DNA from: Jatrophihabitans endophyticus
Lineage (GTDB): Bacteria > Actinomycetota > Actinomycetes > Mycobacteriales > Jatrophihabitantaceae
Assembly (NCBI RefSeq): GCF_900129455.1
Contig: NZ_FQVU01000006.1
Location: 62,001-126,000 of the forward strand
Reading direction: 5' to 3'
Length of the DNA stretch: 64,000 bases
The translations under genes and the position numbers were made by a program. Shown in pieces: positions 17,418-27,727 of the stretch. The first letter of the stretch is position 1. Every line of letters starts with the position of its first letter. The notes beneath the pieces are model-generated. The model worked only from the letters and a program-made list of their open reading frames with translations. It was not told the origin of the DNA and did not search any database.

Positions 17418-18629
17418 CTACCCGGCGCGATCCTCGGCGCCGGGTGCGGCGGCGTCCTCGGCGAGGACCTCGAAGCTCATCCCGGCAGCCCGCAGCCGGG
17501 CGAGGAGCGCGTCGCCCATCGCCGTCGCGGTCGTCACCTGCCCGGCGCTGCGCGGCAGGTCGTCGAGCGCGAGGCACAGCGCGGACTCGGCGAGCATCCG
17601 GGCGGTCTCGTCGTACCCGGGGTCGCCGCCGGTCACCCGCGTGACGACCCGGCGACCGCCGCCCTCGCCCACGAAGGTGACGGTGAACCAGCTGGCCGCC
17701 CGGCGCGCCGCCGACGGTCCTTCGCCGGCCTTGACCCGGTGCAGCAGCGCCCGCCGCGCCGGCGGCAGCTGCACCAGTCCGAACAGCGCCCCGACCCCCG
17801 CGACACTGCCGGCCGCCGTCCACAGCTGCGGGAACGACGCGAAGTGCGAGTAACGGAAGTCCGGGCCGTACCGCTGCGACGCGCGGGCGGAGCGGACGAC
17901 CACCTGCGGGTCGAGGGTGGGCAGCGGGACTGCCCACCCGCCGGCGACCGGGTCGCGATGCGGCCGCCCGGTCACGGCGCGGACGCGGCGCGCCCCGGCG
18001 CCCGGCTCGCGGCGGCGCCGGTCGCGGGCGGCGGCGAGGTTCTGTCGGGGCCGCGACATCGCGGTCAGCGCGGAGTGGAACGTGCCGCCGGAGAACGCGG
18101 CCGAGACGCGGACGTAGCCCGACACCCGCAGCGCGACGTCGGCCGGGAGCTGCGCCACGGTGAACCGCACGCCCAGGTCGTGCGGTATCGAGTCGAACCC
18201 TGCGGCGTGCACGAGCCGGGCTCCGGTCCGGACCGCCTCCTCGTGGTGGCGGACGTACATGGCGTCGACGAACTCTGGCTCTCCGGTGAGGTCGAGGTAG
18301 TCGGTCCCCGCGGCGGCGCACGCGGCCACCAGGGGTTCGCCGTACAGCACGTAGGGCCCGACGGTCGTGACGAGCACGCGGGTCGAGGCGGCGAGACGGC
18401 GCAGCGACCCGGCGTCGGTGACGTCGGCCTCGACGAGGGGCAGCGAACCCAGCCCGCCGTCGATGGTGGCGAGCTCGGCGCGGGTGCGTTCGAGCCGCTC
18501 CCGGTTCCGCCCCGCCAGGGCCCATCGCAGCTGGGGCGGCGCGTGGCGTGCCAGGTACTCGGCGGTCAACCGGCCCGCGAAACCGGTGGCGCCGAGCAGG
18601 ACGACGTCGTACTCGCGCGTGCTCGCCAT
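17418..18629 (-). CDS. Saccharopine dehydrogenase-like / trans-acting enoyl reductase family protein
   Basis: A 403-residue NAD(P)-binding protein beginning with a Rossmann motif (VVLLGATGFAGRLTAEYLA). The following ALAGRNRERLERTRAEL and TTVGPYVLYGEPLVAACA are typical of the actinobacterial family that includes the M. tuberculosis trans-acting enoyl reductase Rv2953 and its paralogues. No polyketide synthase is adjacent, so the substrate is unknown. The ATG sits seven bases after TAGGGT. Confidence 0.82.
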   Translation of the reverse strand: MASTREYDVVLLGATGFAGRLTAEYLARHAPPQLRWALAGRNRERLERTRAELATIDGGLGSLPLVEADVTDAGSLRRLAASTRVLVTTVGPYVLYGEPLVAACAAAGTDYLDLTGEPEFVDAMYVRHHEEAVRTGARLVHAAGFDSIPHDLGVRFTVAQLPADVALRVSGYVRVSAAFSGGTFHSALTAMSRPRQNLAAARDRRRREPGAGARRVRAVTGRPHRDPVAGGWAVPLPTLDPQVVVRSARASQRYGPDFRYSHFASFPQLWTAAGSVAGVGALFGLVQLPPARRALLHRVKAGEGPSAARRAASWFTVTFVGEGGGRRVVTRVTGGDPGYDETARMLAESALCLALDDLPRSAGQVTTATAMGDALLARLRAAGMSFEVLAEDAAAPGAEDRAG

Positions 18630-18636
18630 GTCGGCG

Positions 18637-18642
18637 ACCCTA
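18637..18642 (-). promoter_or_regulatory. -10 element TAGGGT for the enoyl-reductase-like gene
   Basis: Minus-strand TAGGGT ends seven bases before the ATG at 18629; no ribosome site is visible, as expected for a leaderless mRNA. Confidence 0.5.
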
Positions 18643-18692
18643 GTCGGGGATCCCGGCCGACGGCTCGCGTTCGCGACTCCGGTCGGTGACCG

Positions 18693-21644
18693 TCACACCA
18701 GCGTGCGCAGCGTGACGCGCAGCCGCACCGAGCGGATGTCGACGTCGTTCGCGCCCCGGTAGCGGTCGGAGAGGATCAGCGTGACGCGGACCCGGCGGTG
18801 CATCACGTGGGACGCCGCCGGCACCGTCGAGACCGGGTACCACCGGGCGCGGGTGCGGGGGACGCGCACCGCGCCCGGGATCTCCAGGCCGCCGTCGGTG
18901 CGCTCGTAGTACGCGCTCAGCTCGGACGTCCGCCCCGCGTAGCCGTAGGCGGAGAGCCGCAGCCGCAGGAAGCGGTGGGCCTTCGGAACGGTGAAGACGT
19001 AGGCGGCGTAGCTGACGTCGCCCGCCCCCTGCCGGCAGCGGTTGACCAGATGCAGGCCGCCGCTCCACGCCGAGCCGCGTCGCGTCGCGCAGCGCGCGGT
19101 GCCGCCGACGTCGGCGGTGTGGGCGGGTCGTTCGAGCGTACGCACGACGGTGCGCAGCCGCTGGGCCGACACGGTGAGACGGTAGGGGCGGCTCGTCGTC
19201 CGGTTGCCCGCGCTGTCGGCGACCGTGAACGTCCAGCGGTAACGGCCGGCGCGCACGACCCGGCCCGACGCGGTGCGCCCGGTCCACGTCGCGGCGGCGC
19301 GGGAGCCGTGCCGCGGTCCGGCACGCAGCGTGCGGACCCGGTGCCCCGCGCTGTCGCGGACGGTCAGCGTGAGGCTGCCGGCGTCGGGCAGCGTGGCGGC
19401 GGGGCGGAACGCGTCGCGGTACCCGTCACGCGCCGGGTAGAGCCGCGCGCGGTTGCCGCGCACCGACCGCAGCCGAGGCGCCACCGTGTCGATCGCGGCG
19501 CTGCGGACGGACAGGCCGTGCCGGGTGACGCCCTGTGCGGTGCGCGCGGTGACCAGCGCCAGCCGGTACCGGCCGTCGGGCAGTCGTCGGCCGGTCGAGC
19601 CGTGACCCCGCCACGTCCAGTGGTGCCGGCCCGCGGCGAGGACGCCGAGGTGTGCCCGGCTGCGCAGTGTGCCCGCGGCGTCGCGGGTCTCGACGGTGAC
19701 GTCCTGGCGTTCGGGCAGGGTGAAGGTGACGCGGGCGGTGTCGCCGGACCCGTCGCCGTTCGGGCTGATCCGGGTGCGGCTCAGGCCGGTGACGGCGGGG
19801 TGCAGCGAGTCGAAGGTGACGGTGGTGACCGCCGAGCGCGGGCCGTCGCAGCGCGCCTGGCCGGCGGCGCAGGTCTGCACCGCGAGCCGGTGGTCGGCGT
19901 CGCGCCAGGCGCCGGCGTTGAGCGTGAAGGAGTAGGGCGCGGTGCGGTCGACGGCGGCCTCGCGGCCGTCGACCAGCAGTCGCAGCACGCCGCCCGGGCC
20001 GGTCCCGCTCGCGGTGAACCGGCCGCTGACCGTGGCCCCGCGCGGCGGCGAGTCGAGGGTCGGTGCGGCGTTGGCCACGGTGAACGTCGTGGTCGCTCCC
20101 TGCGCCGCGCATTCGCCGAACTCCGAGCAGTCGACCGCGGTCAGCCGGTGCGTCCCGTTGGCGTAACCGAACGACGACCAGGTCGAGCGGGCGGTGCCCG
20201 AGACGACGGGGACGCTGGCGAGCCGCGGACCGGCGTCGACGCGGAACGCCACGCGGGGCGCCCCGCTGGTCGCCACCAGGGGGATCGCGCCGGTGGAGCC
20301 GAGCGCCGCCGCGCCGGAGGTGCGGGTGGTCGGGGTGGCGTGCCGGAGCGCGAGGTCGAAGTCGAGCTGACCGCGACCGAGGTCGCTGTGGGCGTAGCCG
20401 CGGGTGGCCCGGACGAGCGCGGCACGGATCGCCGCAGCCGACATCGCGGGGTTCTGCGCCTTCACCAGCGCCGCGGCGCCCGCGACGAGCGGGGTCGCGA
20501 ACGAGGTGCCGTCGCCCCGGGCGTAGCCCGCGTGGGTGGGGAAGTCCTCGGAGCCGGCTCGCGGCACGGTCGAGTAGATGCCGGTGCCGGGCGCCGCGAG
20601 TGTCACCCACGCGCCGTGGCTCGAGAACGACGCCCGGCGGCGGGACGCGACGTCGGTCGCGCCGACCGCGATCACGTCGCGGTAGGCGGCGGGGTACTGC
20701 TTGGTGGTGCTGTGCTCGTTGCCGGCGGCCGCGACGACGAGTACGCCCTTGCGTTGCGCGTACTCGATGGCCTTGCGCTCGGCCGTGCTGGCGGCCGGCC
20801 CGCTGATGCTGAGGTTGATGACGTCCGCGCCGTGGGCGACCGCCCACCGGATGCCGGCGACCTCGTCGTCGAGCGCGATGTCGCCGTACCGGTCGGCGAT
20901 CTTCACCGCGAGCAGGCTGGTGTCGTAGCCGGCCCCCGCGACGCCGATGCCGTTGCCGGTGTCGGCGGCGGCCACGCCGGCGACGAAGGTGCCGTGCCCC
21001 ACGGCGTCGCCGACGCTGCTGCTGCCGGTGACGGCGTTGAAGCGACCGACGACCTTGCCGGCGAGGTCGGGGTGCCCGACGTCGACGCCGCTGTCGATCA
21101 CGGCGATGCGGACGGCCGCGGTGCCGTGCTGCCGGGCCCAGGCGGCCGGCGCGTTCACGGCGTCGAGGTAGGCACGCTGCGCGGCCAGCTTCGGGTCGTC
21201 GGGGACGTCCGGCGCCCGGTCGAAGGTGCGGGTGACGGGGCGTTCGACGCCGCGGACGCCGGGCAGCGCACCGAGTCGGGCGGCCGCGTCCCGCCGGACC
21301 CGCGTGCCGGCGGGCAGCTGCACCGACACGGCCTGCTGCGAGCCGAAGGTGTGGCGGACGGTGGCGCCGAGGCGGCGCAGCTCGCCGCGCAGCGCGGCCG
21401 AGCGGGTGCCGGCGCTCGTGTCGGTGTGCAGGATCAGCACGTCCGGGTCGGCCGGGGCGGACGACGCGGGTGCGGACGACGCGGGTGCGGTGGTCGCGCC
21501 CGTCGTCGGCGTGCCGGGGTCCGCGGAGGAGGAGGCCGGGCGGGTGGGAGGGGCGGTCGGGGTCGGGTCGGCCAGCGCCTCGGCGGTCGTCCCCGCCAGG
21601 AGCACCGTCACCGCCGCGGCCACGAGCATGCGCACGCGCGCCAT
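18693..21644 (-). CDS. Secreted subtilisin-family (S8) serine protease
   Basis: A 983-residue exported protease. The signal peptide (MARVRMLVAAAVTVLLAG, cut near ALA-DP) is followed by a Thr/Pro/Ser linker, a propeptide-like segment, and the catalytic domain with Asp in AVIDSGVDVGHPDL, His in VGHGTFVAGVAA and Ser in GDGTSFATPLVAG. After it come several beta-sandwich segments with GRYRLALVTA-type FlgD-like repeats (GRYRWTFTVADSAGN) and a C-terminal module. The ATG at 21644 is chosen for its GGGAG five bases upstream. It probably degrades external protein; no anchor is evident. Confidence 0.9.
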   Translation of the reverse strand: MARVRMLVAAAVTVLLAGTTAEALADPTPTAPPTRPASSSADPGTPTTGATTAPASSAPASSAPADPDVLILHTDTSAGTRSAALRGELRRLGATVRHTFGSQQAVSVQLPAGTRVRRDAAARLGALPGVRGVERPVTRTFDRAPDVPDDPKLAAQRAYLDAVNAPAAWARQHGTAAVRIAVIDSGVDVGHPDLAGKVVGRFNAVTGSSSVGDAVGHGTFVAGVAAADTGNGIGVAGAGYDTSLLAVKIADRYGDIALDDEVAGIRWAVAHGADVINLSISGPAASTAERKAIEYAQRKGVLVVAAAGNEHSTTKQYPAAYRDVIAVGATDVASRRRASFSSHGAWVTLAAPGTGIYSTVPRAGSEDFPTHAGYARGDGTSFATPLVAGAAALVKAQNPAMSAAAIRAALVRATRGYAHSDLGRGQLDFDLALRHATPTTRTSGAAALGSTGAIPLVATSGAPRVAFRVDAGPRLASVPVVSGTARSTWSSFGYANGTHRLTAVDCSEFGECAAQGATTTFTVANAAPTLDSPPRGATVSGRFTASGTGPGGVLRLLVDGREAAVDRTAPYSFTLNAGAWRDADHRLAVQTCAAGQARCDGPRSAVTTVTFDSLHPAVTGLSRTRISPNGDGSGDTARVTFTLPERQDVTVETRDAAGTLRSRAHLGVLAAGRHHWTWRGHGSTGRRLPDGRYRLALVTARTAQGVTRHGLSVRSAAIDTVAPRLRSVRGNRARLYPARDGYRDAFRPAATLPDAGSLTLTVRDSAGHRVRTLRAGPRHGSRAAATWTGRTASGRVVRAGRYRWTFTVADSAGNRTTSRPYRLTVSAQRLRTVVRTLERPAHTADVGGTARCATRRGSAWSGGLHLVNRCRQGAGDVSYAAYVFTVPKAHRFLRLRLSAYGYAGRTSELSAYYERTDGGLEIPGAVRVPRTRARWYPVSTVPAASHVMHRRVRVTLILSDRYRGANDVDIRSVRLRVTLRTLV

Positions 21645-21795
21645 CTGCACTCCCTGCATCCCCCGATGACGAGGCCGACGGTGCCCCGTTCGTGCGACTG
21701 CCCCGCGCCGCGGAGCAATCCTGCCCGAAACGGTGCTGCCGCGCGCGGTGGAAGTCAATGATCATGCGGCAACGGTTCGGTGACGGCGGGGCCAC

Positions 21796-22281
21796 GTGCT
21801 GAGTACCGGCACTCAGGCCGGCTGGGCGACGGTCGGGTTGCCTGGCGGGGTGACCGCACCCGGAGCCGCCCGCCGTCCTGCCCACCTCCTGCTCACCGTC
21901 GCCGTCGTGCTCGTCGCGACCGTGGTCGCCTATCTCGGCGTCCTGGGGTGGGACCAGCACAAGACCGTCGGTCCGGACGGCTTCGAGCACGGGCCCTACG
22001 AGCCCTGGCAGGTCGTGGCCGTCGGCGCCGTCATCGCCGCCGTCGCCGTCTGGTGCGGGCTGCGCCGCGCGGTGTGGACCGGCACCGTGACCGCGACGGT
22101 GGTCCTCACCGTCTGCTGGTCCGTCGACGCCGCGAGCGGCGGCGACGCCGACGGTCTCTGGCCGATCGGGGCGTTCCTCGTCGCGTGCGGCACCTTCGGC
22201 GGCTTCTTCGCCGTGGCGGTCGTCGCGCGCAGCGCCCGCCGCGGCCGCGCCGGGGAGGCCCGCCCGTTCACCACCGGGTGA
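21796..22281 (+). CDS. Small four-helix membrane protein, unknown function
   Basis: A 161-residue protein with four hydrophobic segments (about 31-50, 70-87, 92-110 and 121-144) and a basic C-terminus. A later GTG at 21850 is a possible start; the GTG at 21796 has GGCGGGG just upstream. No family recognised. It precedes the YyaL-like gene by about 50 bases and may be co-transcribed with it. Confidence 0.6.
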   Translation: MLSTGTQAGWATVGLPGGVTAPGAARRPAHLLLTVAVVLVATVVAYLGVLGWDQHKTVGPDGFEHGPYEPWQVVAVGAVIAAVAVWCGLRRAVWTGTVTATVVLTVCWSVDAASGGDADGLWPIGAFLVACGTFGGFFAVAVVARSARRGRAGEARPFTTG

Positions 22282-22332
22282 CGGGTGCTGCGCCGCGTTT
22301 GCCCCGGCGGCACCGCGGTCAAGCTGCAAGGC

Positions 22333-24315
22333 ATGACCAATCGCCTGGCGGGCTCGACCTCGCCCTACCTGCGCCAGCACGCCGAGAACCCGGTCGACTG
22401 GTTCGAGTGGGGTGAGGAGGCATTCGCCGAGGCGAGGCGTCGGGACGTGCCGATCCTGCTGTCGGTCGGGTACTCCGCCTGCCATTGGTGTCACGTGATG
22501 GCGCACGAGTCGTTCGAGGACGACGCCGTGGCGGCGCTCATGAACGAGCACTTCGTGAGCGTGAAGGTCGATCGCGAGGAACGGCCCGACATCGACGCGG
22601 TCTACATGGACGCGACGACGGCGATGACCGGGCACGGCGGCTGGCCGATGACCTGCCTGCTCACCCCGGACGGCGCGCCCTTCTACTGCGGGACGTACTT
22701 CCCGCGCGACCACTTCGGCCGGCTGCTGCAGGCCATCGCGCAGGCCTGGGCGGCCGACCGTGGCGAGGTCGTGGCGGCCGGCCAGCGGGTGGTCGACGCC
22801 CTCACCCAGCAGTCGGCCGCGCTCACGGGCGGGACGGCGCTGCCGTCGACCGACGAGCTCGACCAGGCAGCCGCGACCCTGGTCGGGCAGTTCGACCGCG
22901 AGCACGGCGGTTTCGGCGGAGCGCCCAAGTTCCCGCCGTCGATGGTGTTGGAGTTTCTTTTGCGCGCTTCCGCGCGGAACCGCGACGACGAGCTGACGAC
23001 GGTCGCCGACCGGACGTTCGACGCCATGGCGCGGGGCGGCATGTACGACCAGCTGGCCGGTGGTTTCGCCCGCTACTCCGTCGATGCCGCCTGGGTGGTG
23101 CCGCACTTCGAGAAGATGCTCTACGACAACGCGTTGCTGCTGCGCAGCTACCTGCACTGGTGGCGAGTGAGCGGGTCCGGCCTCGCCGAGCGCGTCGCCC
23201 GCGAGACCGCGGACTTCCTGCTGCGCGACCTGCGTACCCCGCAGGGCGGCTTCGCCGCCGCCCTGGACGCCGACACCGACGGGGTCGAGGGCCTCACCTA
23301 CGCCTGGACGCCCGCCCAGCTCGCCGAGGTGCTCGGCCCGGCCGACGCCGACCGGGCCGCGGAGGTGTTCGGCGTGACGGCGGACGGCACCTTCGAGCAC
23401 GGGTCGTCGACGCTCCAGCTGCCCGTGGACGTCGACCCCGCGGTGCGTGACGACCTGCGCACCCGGCTGTTCGCGGCCCGCTCGACGCGTCCGCAACCGG
23501 CCCGCGACGACAAGGTGGTGACGGCGTGGAACGGCCTCGCCGTCGCGGCGCTGGCCGAGGCCGGGGTGCTGTTCGACGAACGCCGCTACCTCGACGCGGC
23601 GCTCGCGTGCGGGCACCTGCTGCTCGACGTGCACCGCGTCGACGGGCGGCTGCGTCGGGCGTCGCGCGACGGCCTCGTCGGCGACGCGATGGGGGTTGCC
23701 GAGGACTACGGCGATCTCGCCGAGGGTCTGCTCGCGCTGCACCAGGCGACGGCGGACGCGCAGTGGCTCGCGGCGGCGGGCGAGCTCCTCGACATCGCGC
23801 TCGACCGGTTCGCCGCCGACGACGGCGGCTTCCACGACACCGCCGACGACGCCGAGCAGCTGATGCGACGTCCCCGCGACCCCACCGACAACGCGACGCC
23901 GGCCGGCTCGTCGGCCGTGGCCGCGGCGTTGCTGACCCATGCCGCGCTGACCGGCTCGACGCGACACCGGTCGGCGGGGGAGCGGGCGCTCGCCGTCGTC
24001 GGCGAGGTCGCCGTTCGACAGCCGCGGTTCTTCGGCTGGTCACTGGCCGCCGCCGAGGGAGTGGCCGCCGGCCCGGTGCAGGTCGCGATCGTCGGCGAGC
24101 CCGGTGGTGGCCCGCTGCAGGAGACTGCGTGGCGGCTCCGCCCGCCCGGCGCCGTCGTCGTGTCGGGCGAGCCGGACGCTCCGGGGCAGCCGTTGCTCGC
24201 CGACCGGCCGCTGGTGTCAGGCGGTGCCGCCGCCTACGTGTGCCGGGGGATGGTGTGCGACCTCCCCGTCACCACCGTGGCGGACCTGGAGCGGACGTTG
24301 CGCGCCACCCGATGA
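22333..24315 (+). CDS. YyaL/SSP411-family thioredoxin-fold protein
   Basis: A 660-residue protein with an N-terminal DsbH-like thioredoxin domain (CHWC in [16 protein letters not shown], about residues 51-54) and a C-terminal six-hairpin (alpha/alpha)6 region. [20 protein letters not shown] is the conserved N-terminus, which fixes the ATG at 22333. Biochemical role is not established; family members are widespread and resemble glycan epimerases fused to a redox domain. It corresponds in position to Rv1084. Its last 99 bases overlap the convergent epimerase gene. Confidence 0.9.
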   Translation: MTNRLAGSTSPYLRQHAENPVDWFEWGEEAFAEARRRDVPILLSVGYSACHWCHVMAHESFEDDAVAALMNEHFVSVKVDREERPDIDAVYMDATTAMTGHGGWPMTCLLTPDGAPFYCGTYFPRDHFGRLLQAIAQAWAADRGEVVAAGQRVVDALTQQSAALTGGTALPSTDELDQAAATLVGQFDREHGGFGGAPKFPPSMVLEFLLRASARNRDDELTTVADRTFDAMARGGMYDQLAGGFARYSVDAAWVVPHFEKMLYDNALLLRSYLHWWRVSGSGLAERVARETADFLLRDLRTPQGGFAAALDADTDGVEGLTYAWTPAQLAEVLGPADADRAAEVFGVTADGTFEHGSSTLQLPVDVDPAVRDDLRTRLFAARSTRPQPARDDKVVTAWNGLAVAALAEAGVLFDERRYLDAALACGHLLLDVHRVDGRLRRASRDGLVGDAMGVAEDYGDLAEGLLALHQATADAQWLAAAGELLDIALDRFAADDGGFHDTADDAEQLMRRPRDPTDNATPAGSSAVAAALLTHAALTGSTRHRSAGERALAVVGEVAVRQPRFFGWSLAAAEGVAAGPVQVAIVGEPGGGPLQETAWRLRPPGAVVVSGEPDAPGQPLLADRPLVSGGAAAYVCRGMVCDLPVTTVADLERTLRATR

Positions 24316-25407
24316 CGGTGACGGTGCGACGCCGGCCGCGACCAGGGCCAGGTCGGCGATCCGACGGCCGGCGTGGCCGTCGCCGAAGGGGCTGGGCTGC
24401 TGCGCGAGCCGCGCGCCGACCTCTGGGCCCAGCATCCGGCGGGCGGCCGTGCCGATCCCCGCGGGCGAGGTGAGCTCGGCGAAACCGGCCGCCACGGCCT
24501 CGGGTCGCTCGGTGCTACGGCGGACGACGACCATGGGTCGACCGAGCACGGTGGCCTCCTCCTGCAGGCCCCCCGAGTCGGCGACGAGCAGCGCGGCCTG
24601 CGCGGCGAGGGACAGGAACGTGGCGTGGTCCAACGGCGGGAGCGGTCGCACGGAGTCCGGCATCGGCACGCCGTGCTCGCGCAGCCGAGCCGCGGTCCGC
24701 GGGTGCAACGGCAGCGCCACCGGGACGGCCAGCGCCCCCAGCTGCGTCATGATCGTCCGCAGCCGGTCCGGGTCGTCGGTGTTCTCCGGGCGGTGCAGCG
24801 TAGTGAGCACGTAGCCCCCGTCGTCCAGGCCGAGGTCGCGCACGATCTCGCGCCGGCGGCGCACGTCCGGCAACGCCGTGAGCGTGGCCTCGACGATCGT
24901 GTTGCCGGTGACGTGGACGGCGTCCATCGGTACCCCGGCGCGCACCAGGTTCGCGGCGTTGTCCGCCGTCGGGCAGCAGTGGACGTCGGCCAGCGCGCTG
25001 ATGACCGACCGGTTGATCTCCTCGGGCATGGCGCGGTCGTACGAGCGCAGGCCGGCCTCCACGTGCACGACCGGGATGCCCAGGTAGTGCGCCGCCTGCG
25101 CGCCGGCGCTGGCCGAGTTCGTGTCGCCCTGCACGAGCACGGCGGCGGGTGCCAGGGCGCGCAGCTCGCGATCGAGCTGGGTGAGCATCCGCGCCATCTG
25201 GCGGCCGCGGTCCCGACCCCCGACACCGGTCAGCCGGACGTGCGGGAACGGCAGCTCGCAGCCGGCGACGATGTCGTCGACGAGTGCGCGGTCGTAGTGC
25301 TGCCCGGTCCACACCGACGTCGCGCGCGCGCCGAGGTGACGGGCCACCGGGGCGAGCTTGATGATCTCGGGCCGGGTCCCGAGGACCAGCGCGATCCGCC
25401 CGGTCAC
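24217..25407 (-). CDS. wecB: UDP-N-acetylglucosamine 2-epimerase (non-hydrolysing)
   Basis: A 396-residue enzyme that interconverts UDP-GlcNAc and UDP-ManNAc for surface polysaccharide. Family motifs: [46 protein letters not shown] and [10 protein letters not shown]. The last 30 or so residues (after ALVAAGVAP) are low-complexity and arise where the gene runs antisense into the YyaL-like gene. It is the last gene of a leftward operon, its GTG overlapping the preceding stop (GTGA). With the glycosyltransferase upstream it suggests a ManNAc-containing surface glycan. Confidence 0.92.
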   Translation of the reverse strand: MTGRIALVLGTRPEIIKLAPVARHLGARATSVWTGQHYDRALVDDIVAGCELPFPHVRLTGVGGRDRGRQMARMLTQLDRELRALAPAAVLVQGDTNSASAGAQAAHYLGIPVVHVEAGLRSYDRAMPEEINRSVISALADVHCCPTADNAANLVRAGVPMDAVHVTGNTIVEATLTALPDVRRRREIVRDLGLDDGGYVLTTLHRPENTDDPDRLRTIMTQLGALAVPVALPLHPRTAARLREHGVPMPDSVRPLPPLDHATFLSLAAQAALLVADSGGLQEEATVLGRPMVVVRRSTERPEAVAAGFAELTSPAGIGTAARRMLGPEVGARLAQQPSPFGDGHAGRRIADLALVAAGVAPSPSSGGAQRPLQVRHGGDGEVAHHPPAHVGGGTA

Positions 25408-26276
25408 GTCGCCGTGCCCGCGACGGTGCGGCGCCACCGGCGCGCGCCCAGCCAGCCGGCGACGGCGAGCAGCGGGGCGGCGAAGAGCAACCCCGGCACG
25501 GGCAGCGCGGGGGTGGGCAGCACGAGCGCGTTGGGCCCGCAGGTCACCGATGCGACGGTGGCCTGGGCGGTTCCCGACAGCAGGGACACGGTGAGCGCGT
25601 CGGCCGCGATGCTCCCCGGCCCCTTGGGCTGTGTCTGCGCGTTCAGGCCGAGCGTCGCGACGGCGGGGACGGACACCGACGTGCCCACACCGGGCGCGGC
25701 GGCGAGGTCGACGTGCGTCGTGACGAGCCCCACCGTCGTGTAGACCGCGGCGTTCAGCAGTTGCGCGCGGGCGCTCGTCCGACCGTCCGACGTCGCCGTG
25801 CACGACGCGACGATCGCGTCGGCCCTGATCTTGACCAGCGGCGTCAGGGCGATGACGATGCCACCGCTCGTGCCGGCACGGACGGTGCAGGAGCGGTCGG
25901 ACTCGACCGTGAGCGAGCCGCCGGACCCGACGAGACCGGCACAGGCGGCCGAGGAGCCGTTGCGGTAGGCGATCGCGTGCTGCGCGAGCACGCCGGAGGT
26001 GACGAGCGACTGCGAACCGAGCACCGACAGCCGGTACTCGCCGCCCTGGTCGCCCTCGCCGCCACTGCCGTCGTTGGCGGCGGCGGCCTGACCGGAGTCC
26101 ACCGCCGCTGCGCCGGCGACGCCCACCGTCGCGGCCCGGGCGGTGGCACTCGACGTGTCGGCCGCAGCCAGCGCGGGGAACAGCAGCCACAGTGCGGCGA
26201 TCACGGCGCCGGTCGCGCCGAGCCGCCGCAGCCGGCGGGCGGTACGGCCGGTCGCCGGCCGGGTCGAACGCGTCAT
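25404..26276 (-). CDS. Secreted protein with C-terminal sorting signal, candidate exosortase substrate
   Basis: A 290-residue exported protein. The N-terminal signal (basic, then TGAVIAALWLLFPALAAAD) is followed by a Ser/Thr/Ala-rich beta domain with a few cysteines (SAACAG, DRSCTV, VASCTAT, VTCGPN). The C-terminus is tripartite: Pro-rich PTPALPVPG, a hydrophobic helix (LLFAAPLLAVAGWLGA) and an Arg cluster (RRWRR), the layout of exosortase or sortase targets. The middle resembles proteins annotated choice-of-anchor P, recalled rather than searched. It overlaps both neighbours by four bases and sits two genes from the exosortase-like gene. Confidence 0.65.
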   Translation of the reverse strand: MTRSTRPATGRTARRLRRLGATGAVIAALWLLFPALAAADTSSATARAATVGVAGAAAVDSGQAAAANDGSGGEGDQGGEYRLSVLGSQSLVTSGVLAQHAIAYRNGSSAACAGLVGSGGSLTVESDRSCTVRAGTSGGIVIALTPLVKIRADAIVASCTATSDGRTSARAQLLNAAVYTTVGLVTTHVDLAAAPGVGTSVSVPAVATLGLNAQTQPKGPGSIAADALTVSLLSGTAQATVASVTCGPNALVLPTPALPVPGLLFAAPLLAVAGWLGARRWRRTVAGTAT

Positions 26277-27727
26277 CGGGCACCCCCGGTCGGGTAGGGG
26301 AGGGGTCGGCGGGCGACCGGGACGACGGCCGCCGGCGGGAGGGCGGCGACGGTCGCGAGGGCGCTCCCGGAGTCGGCCGCGGCGTGGCTCGTCTTCTGCC
26401 AGTCCCGGCGGCGGCGCAGCAGCCGCGCCAGCGCCCACCAGACCGCCGCCTGCAGCACGTAGCCGTAGGCGACGTTCGCGACGCCGAGCAGCACCGCGCG
26501 GCCGCGCCCGATCGGGTTGGCCGAGCGGGAGCGGTAGATCGGGCCCCACACGATGTGGGGCAGCACGCCGAACAGGAGGGCGAGCGGCAGCACGCCCCAT
26601 GCGCCGGCCGCCCACCACGCCGGGGCGCCGCCCGCGGTGTGCACGGCGTACCACACGTCGAGGCCGATCGCGGCCGGGAACACCACGCTGCCCAGCAGTT
26701 GGGACCACGGGACGTAGAGGTAGTAGGCGATCTCGAGCGCGGCCGGGAGCGGGACCTGCGGTGAGCAGAACACTGCGCGCAGGTACCGCGCGCACTGCAT
26801 GCCGCCTTGTGCCCACCGGCAACGCTGCCGCAGCAACGGCCGCAGCTCGGTGAGGCCGGCCTGCGCCACCGCGGTGTCGTGGCAGTACGCCGTCCGGGTG
26901 CCGGTGAGCAGCAGGTGCAGGCCGAGCTCGAAGTCCTCGAGCAGGGCGCCGTGCCAGGGCGTGCCGAACTCGAGCGCGATGCGGTCGAGGGCCGACAGCC
27001 GGGTGAACTGGCCGTTGCCGCCCATGCCGACGCTGCCCGCGCGCTGGCGCAGCAGCTGCATGGCCGCGATCGGGCCGCTGAACTCGAGATCCTGCAGCCG
27101 GACGAGGAGCGGGTCGTCGGTGGGTCGGCGCGCCCCGTCGGCGAGCCGGTCGAGGTCGGTGCCGAGCACCGCGTCGGGGTCGCACGTGACCCGCACCTGG
27201 ATCTGGACCGCACTGACCTCGGGGTCGCCGAACGCTGCCGGGCCGCAGATGACGTCGGGGCACCAGCGGTCGAGCCGGGCGTCGGCGTCCAGCACGCCGA
27301 CGACGACCTTGTCGCGGTCCACCCCGGGCGGGACGGACGCGGCGATCGCGCGCCACGCGGCGTTGAGCGCGGCACCCTTGCCCTGCCGGGCCTCGGGCGC
27401 CCGCCGGCTCACCAGCCGGACCTGCGGGTGCTGCTCGGCGAGGCGGGCGAGGACGGCGCCGGTGCCGTCGCCCGACCCGTCGTCGACACACCAGAACGTG
27501 GCCTCGGGAAAGTCCGCCACGAGATGCGCGACGGTGCCCGCGACGACGGGTTCCTCGTCCAGGCACGGAACGATGTAGTGCCAGGCGTACTCGTCGCGGC
27601 ACCCCGGCGGGTTGTCCTGCCGGCGCAGGTAGGGCGCCATGATGAGCCCGACGTAGACGAGGAAGGTCACGCAGAGCAGGAACGCCGCGGTGTTCAGCAG
27701 GGCGAGGCCCAGGACGGGGCTATCCAC
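26273..27727 (-). CDS. Membrane glycosyltransferase, family 2
   Basis: A 484-residue processive-type glycosyltransferase. An N-terminal membrane helix precedes the GT-A domain with VDDGSGDGTG, the DAD metal motif in GVLDADARLD, LLEDFELGLHLL (ED) and QRCRWAQGG (QxxRW), followed by about four C-terminal helices. This is the cellulose/hyaluronan-synthase pattern, so it probably polymerises or extends a glycan while exporting it. The GTG at 27727 is preferred to a TTG at 27733; both overlap the exosortase stop. The sugar may be ManNAc or GlcNAc given the epimerase in the operon. Confidence 0.88.
   Translation of the reverse strand: MDSPVLGLALLNTAAFLLCVTFLVYVGLIMAPYLRRQDNPPGCRDEYAWHYIVPCLDEEPVVAGTVAHLVADFPEATFWCVDDGSGDGTGAVLARLAEQHPQVRLVSRRAPEARQGKGAALNAAWRAIAASVPPGVDRDKVVVGVLDADARLDRWCPDVICGPAAFGDPEVSAVQIQVRVTCDPDAVLGTDLDRLADGARRPTDDPLLVRLQDLEFSGPIAAMQLLRQRAGSVGMGGNGQFTRLSALDRIALEFGTPWHGALLEDFELGLHLLLTGTRTAYCHDTAVAQAGLTELRPLLRQRCRWAQGGMQCARYLRAVFCSPQVPLPAALEIAYYLYVPWSQLLGSVVFPAAIGLDVWYAVHTAGGAPAWWAAGAWGVLPLALLFGVLPHIVWGPIYRSRSANPIGRGRAVLLGVANVAYGYVLQAAVWWALARLLRRRRDWQKTSHAAADSGSALATVAALPPAAVVPVARRPLPYPTGGAR

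Noticed and set aside
19426-23967. 1513-codon leftward open frame
   Set aside because: It is out of frame through the subtilisin gene and antisense to the YyaL-like gene; the sequence is repetitive Arg/Gly with no motif.
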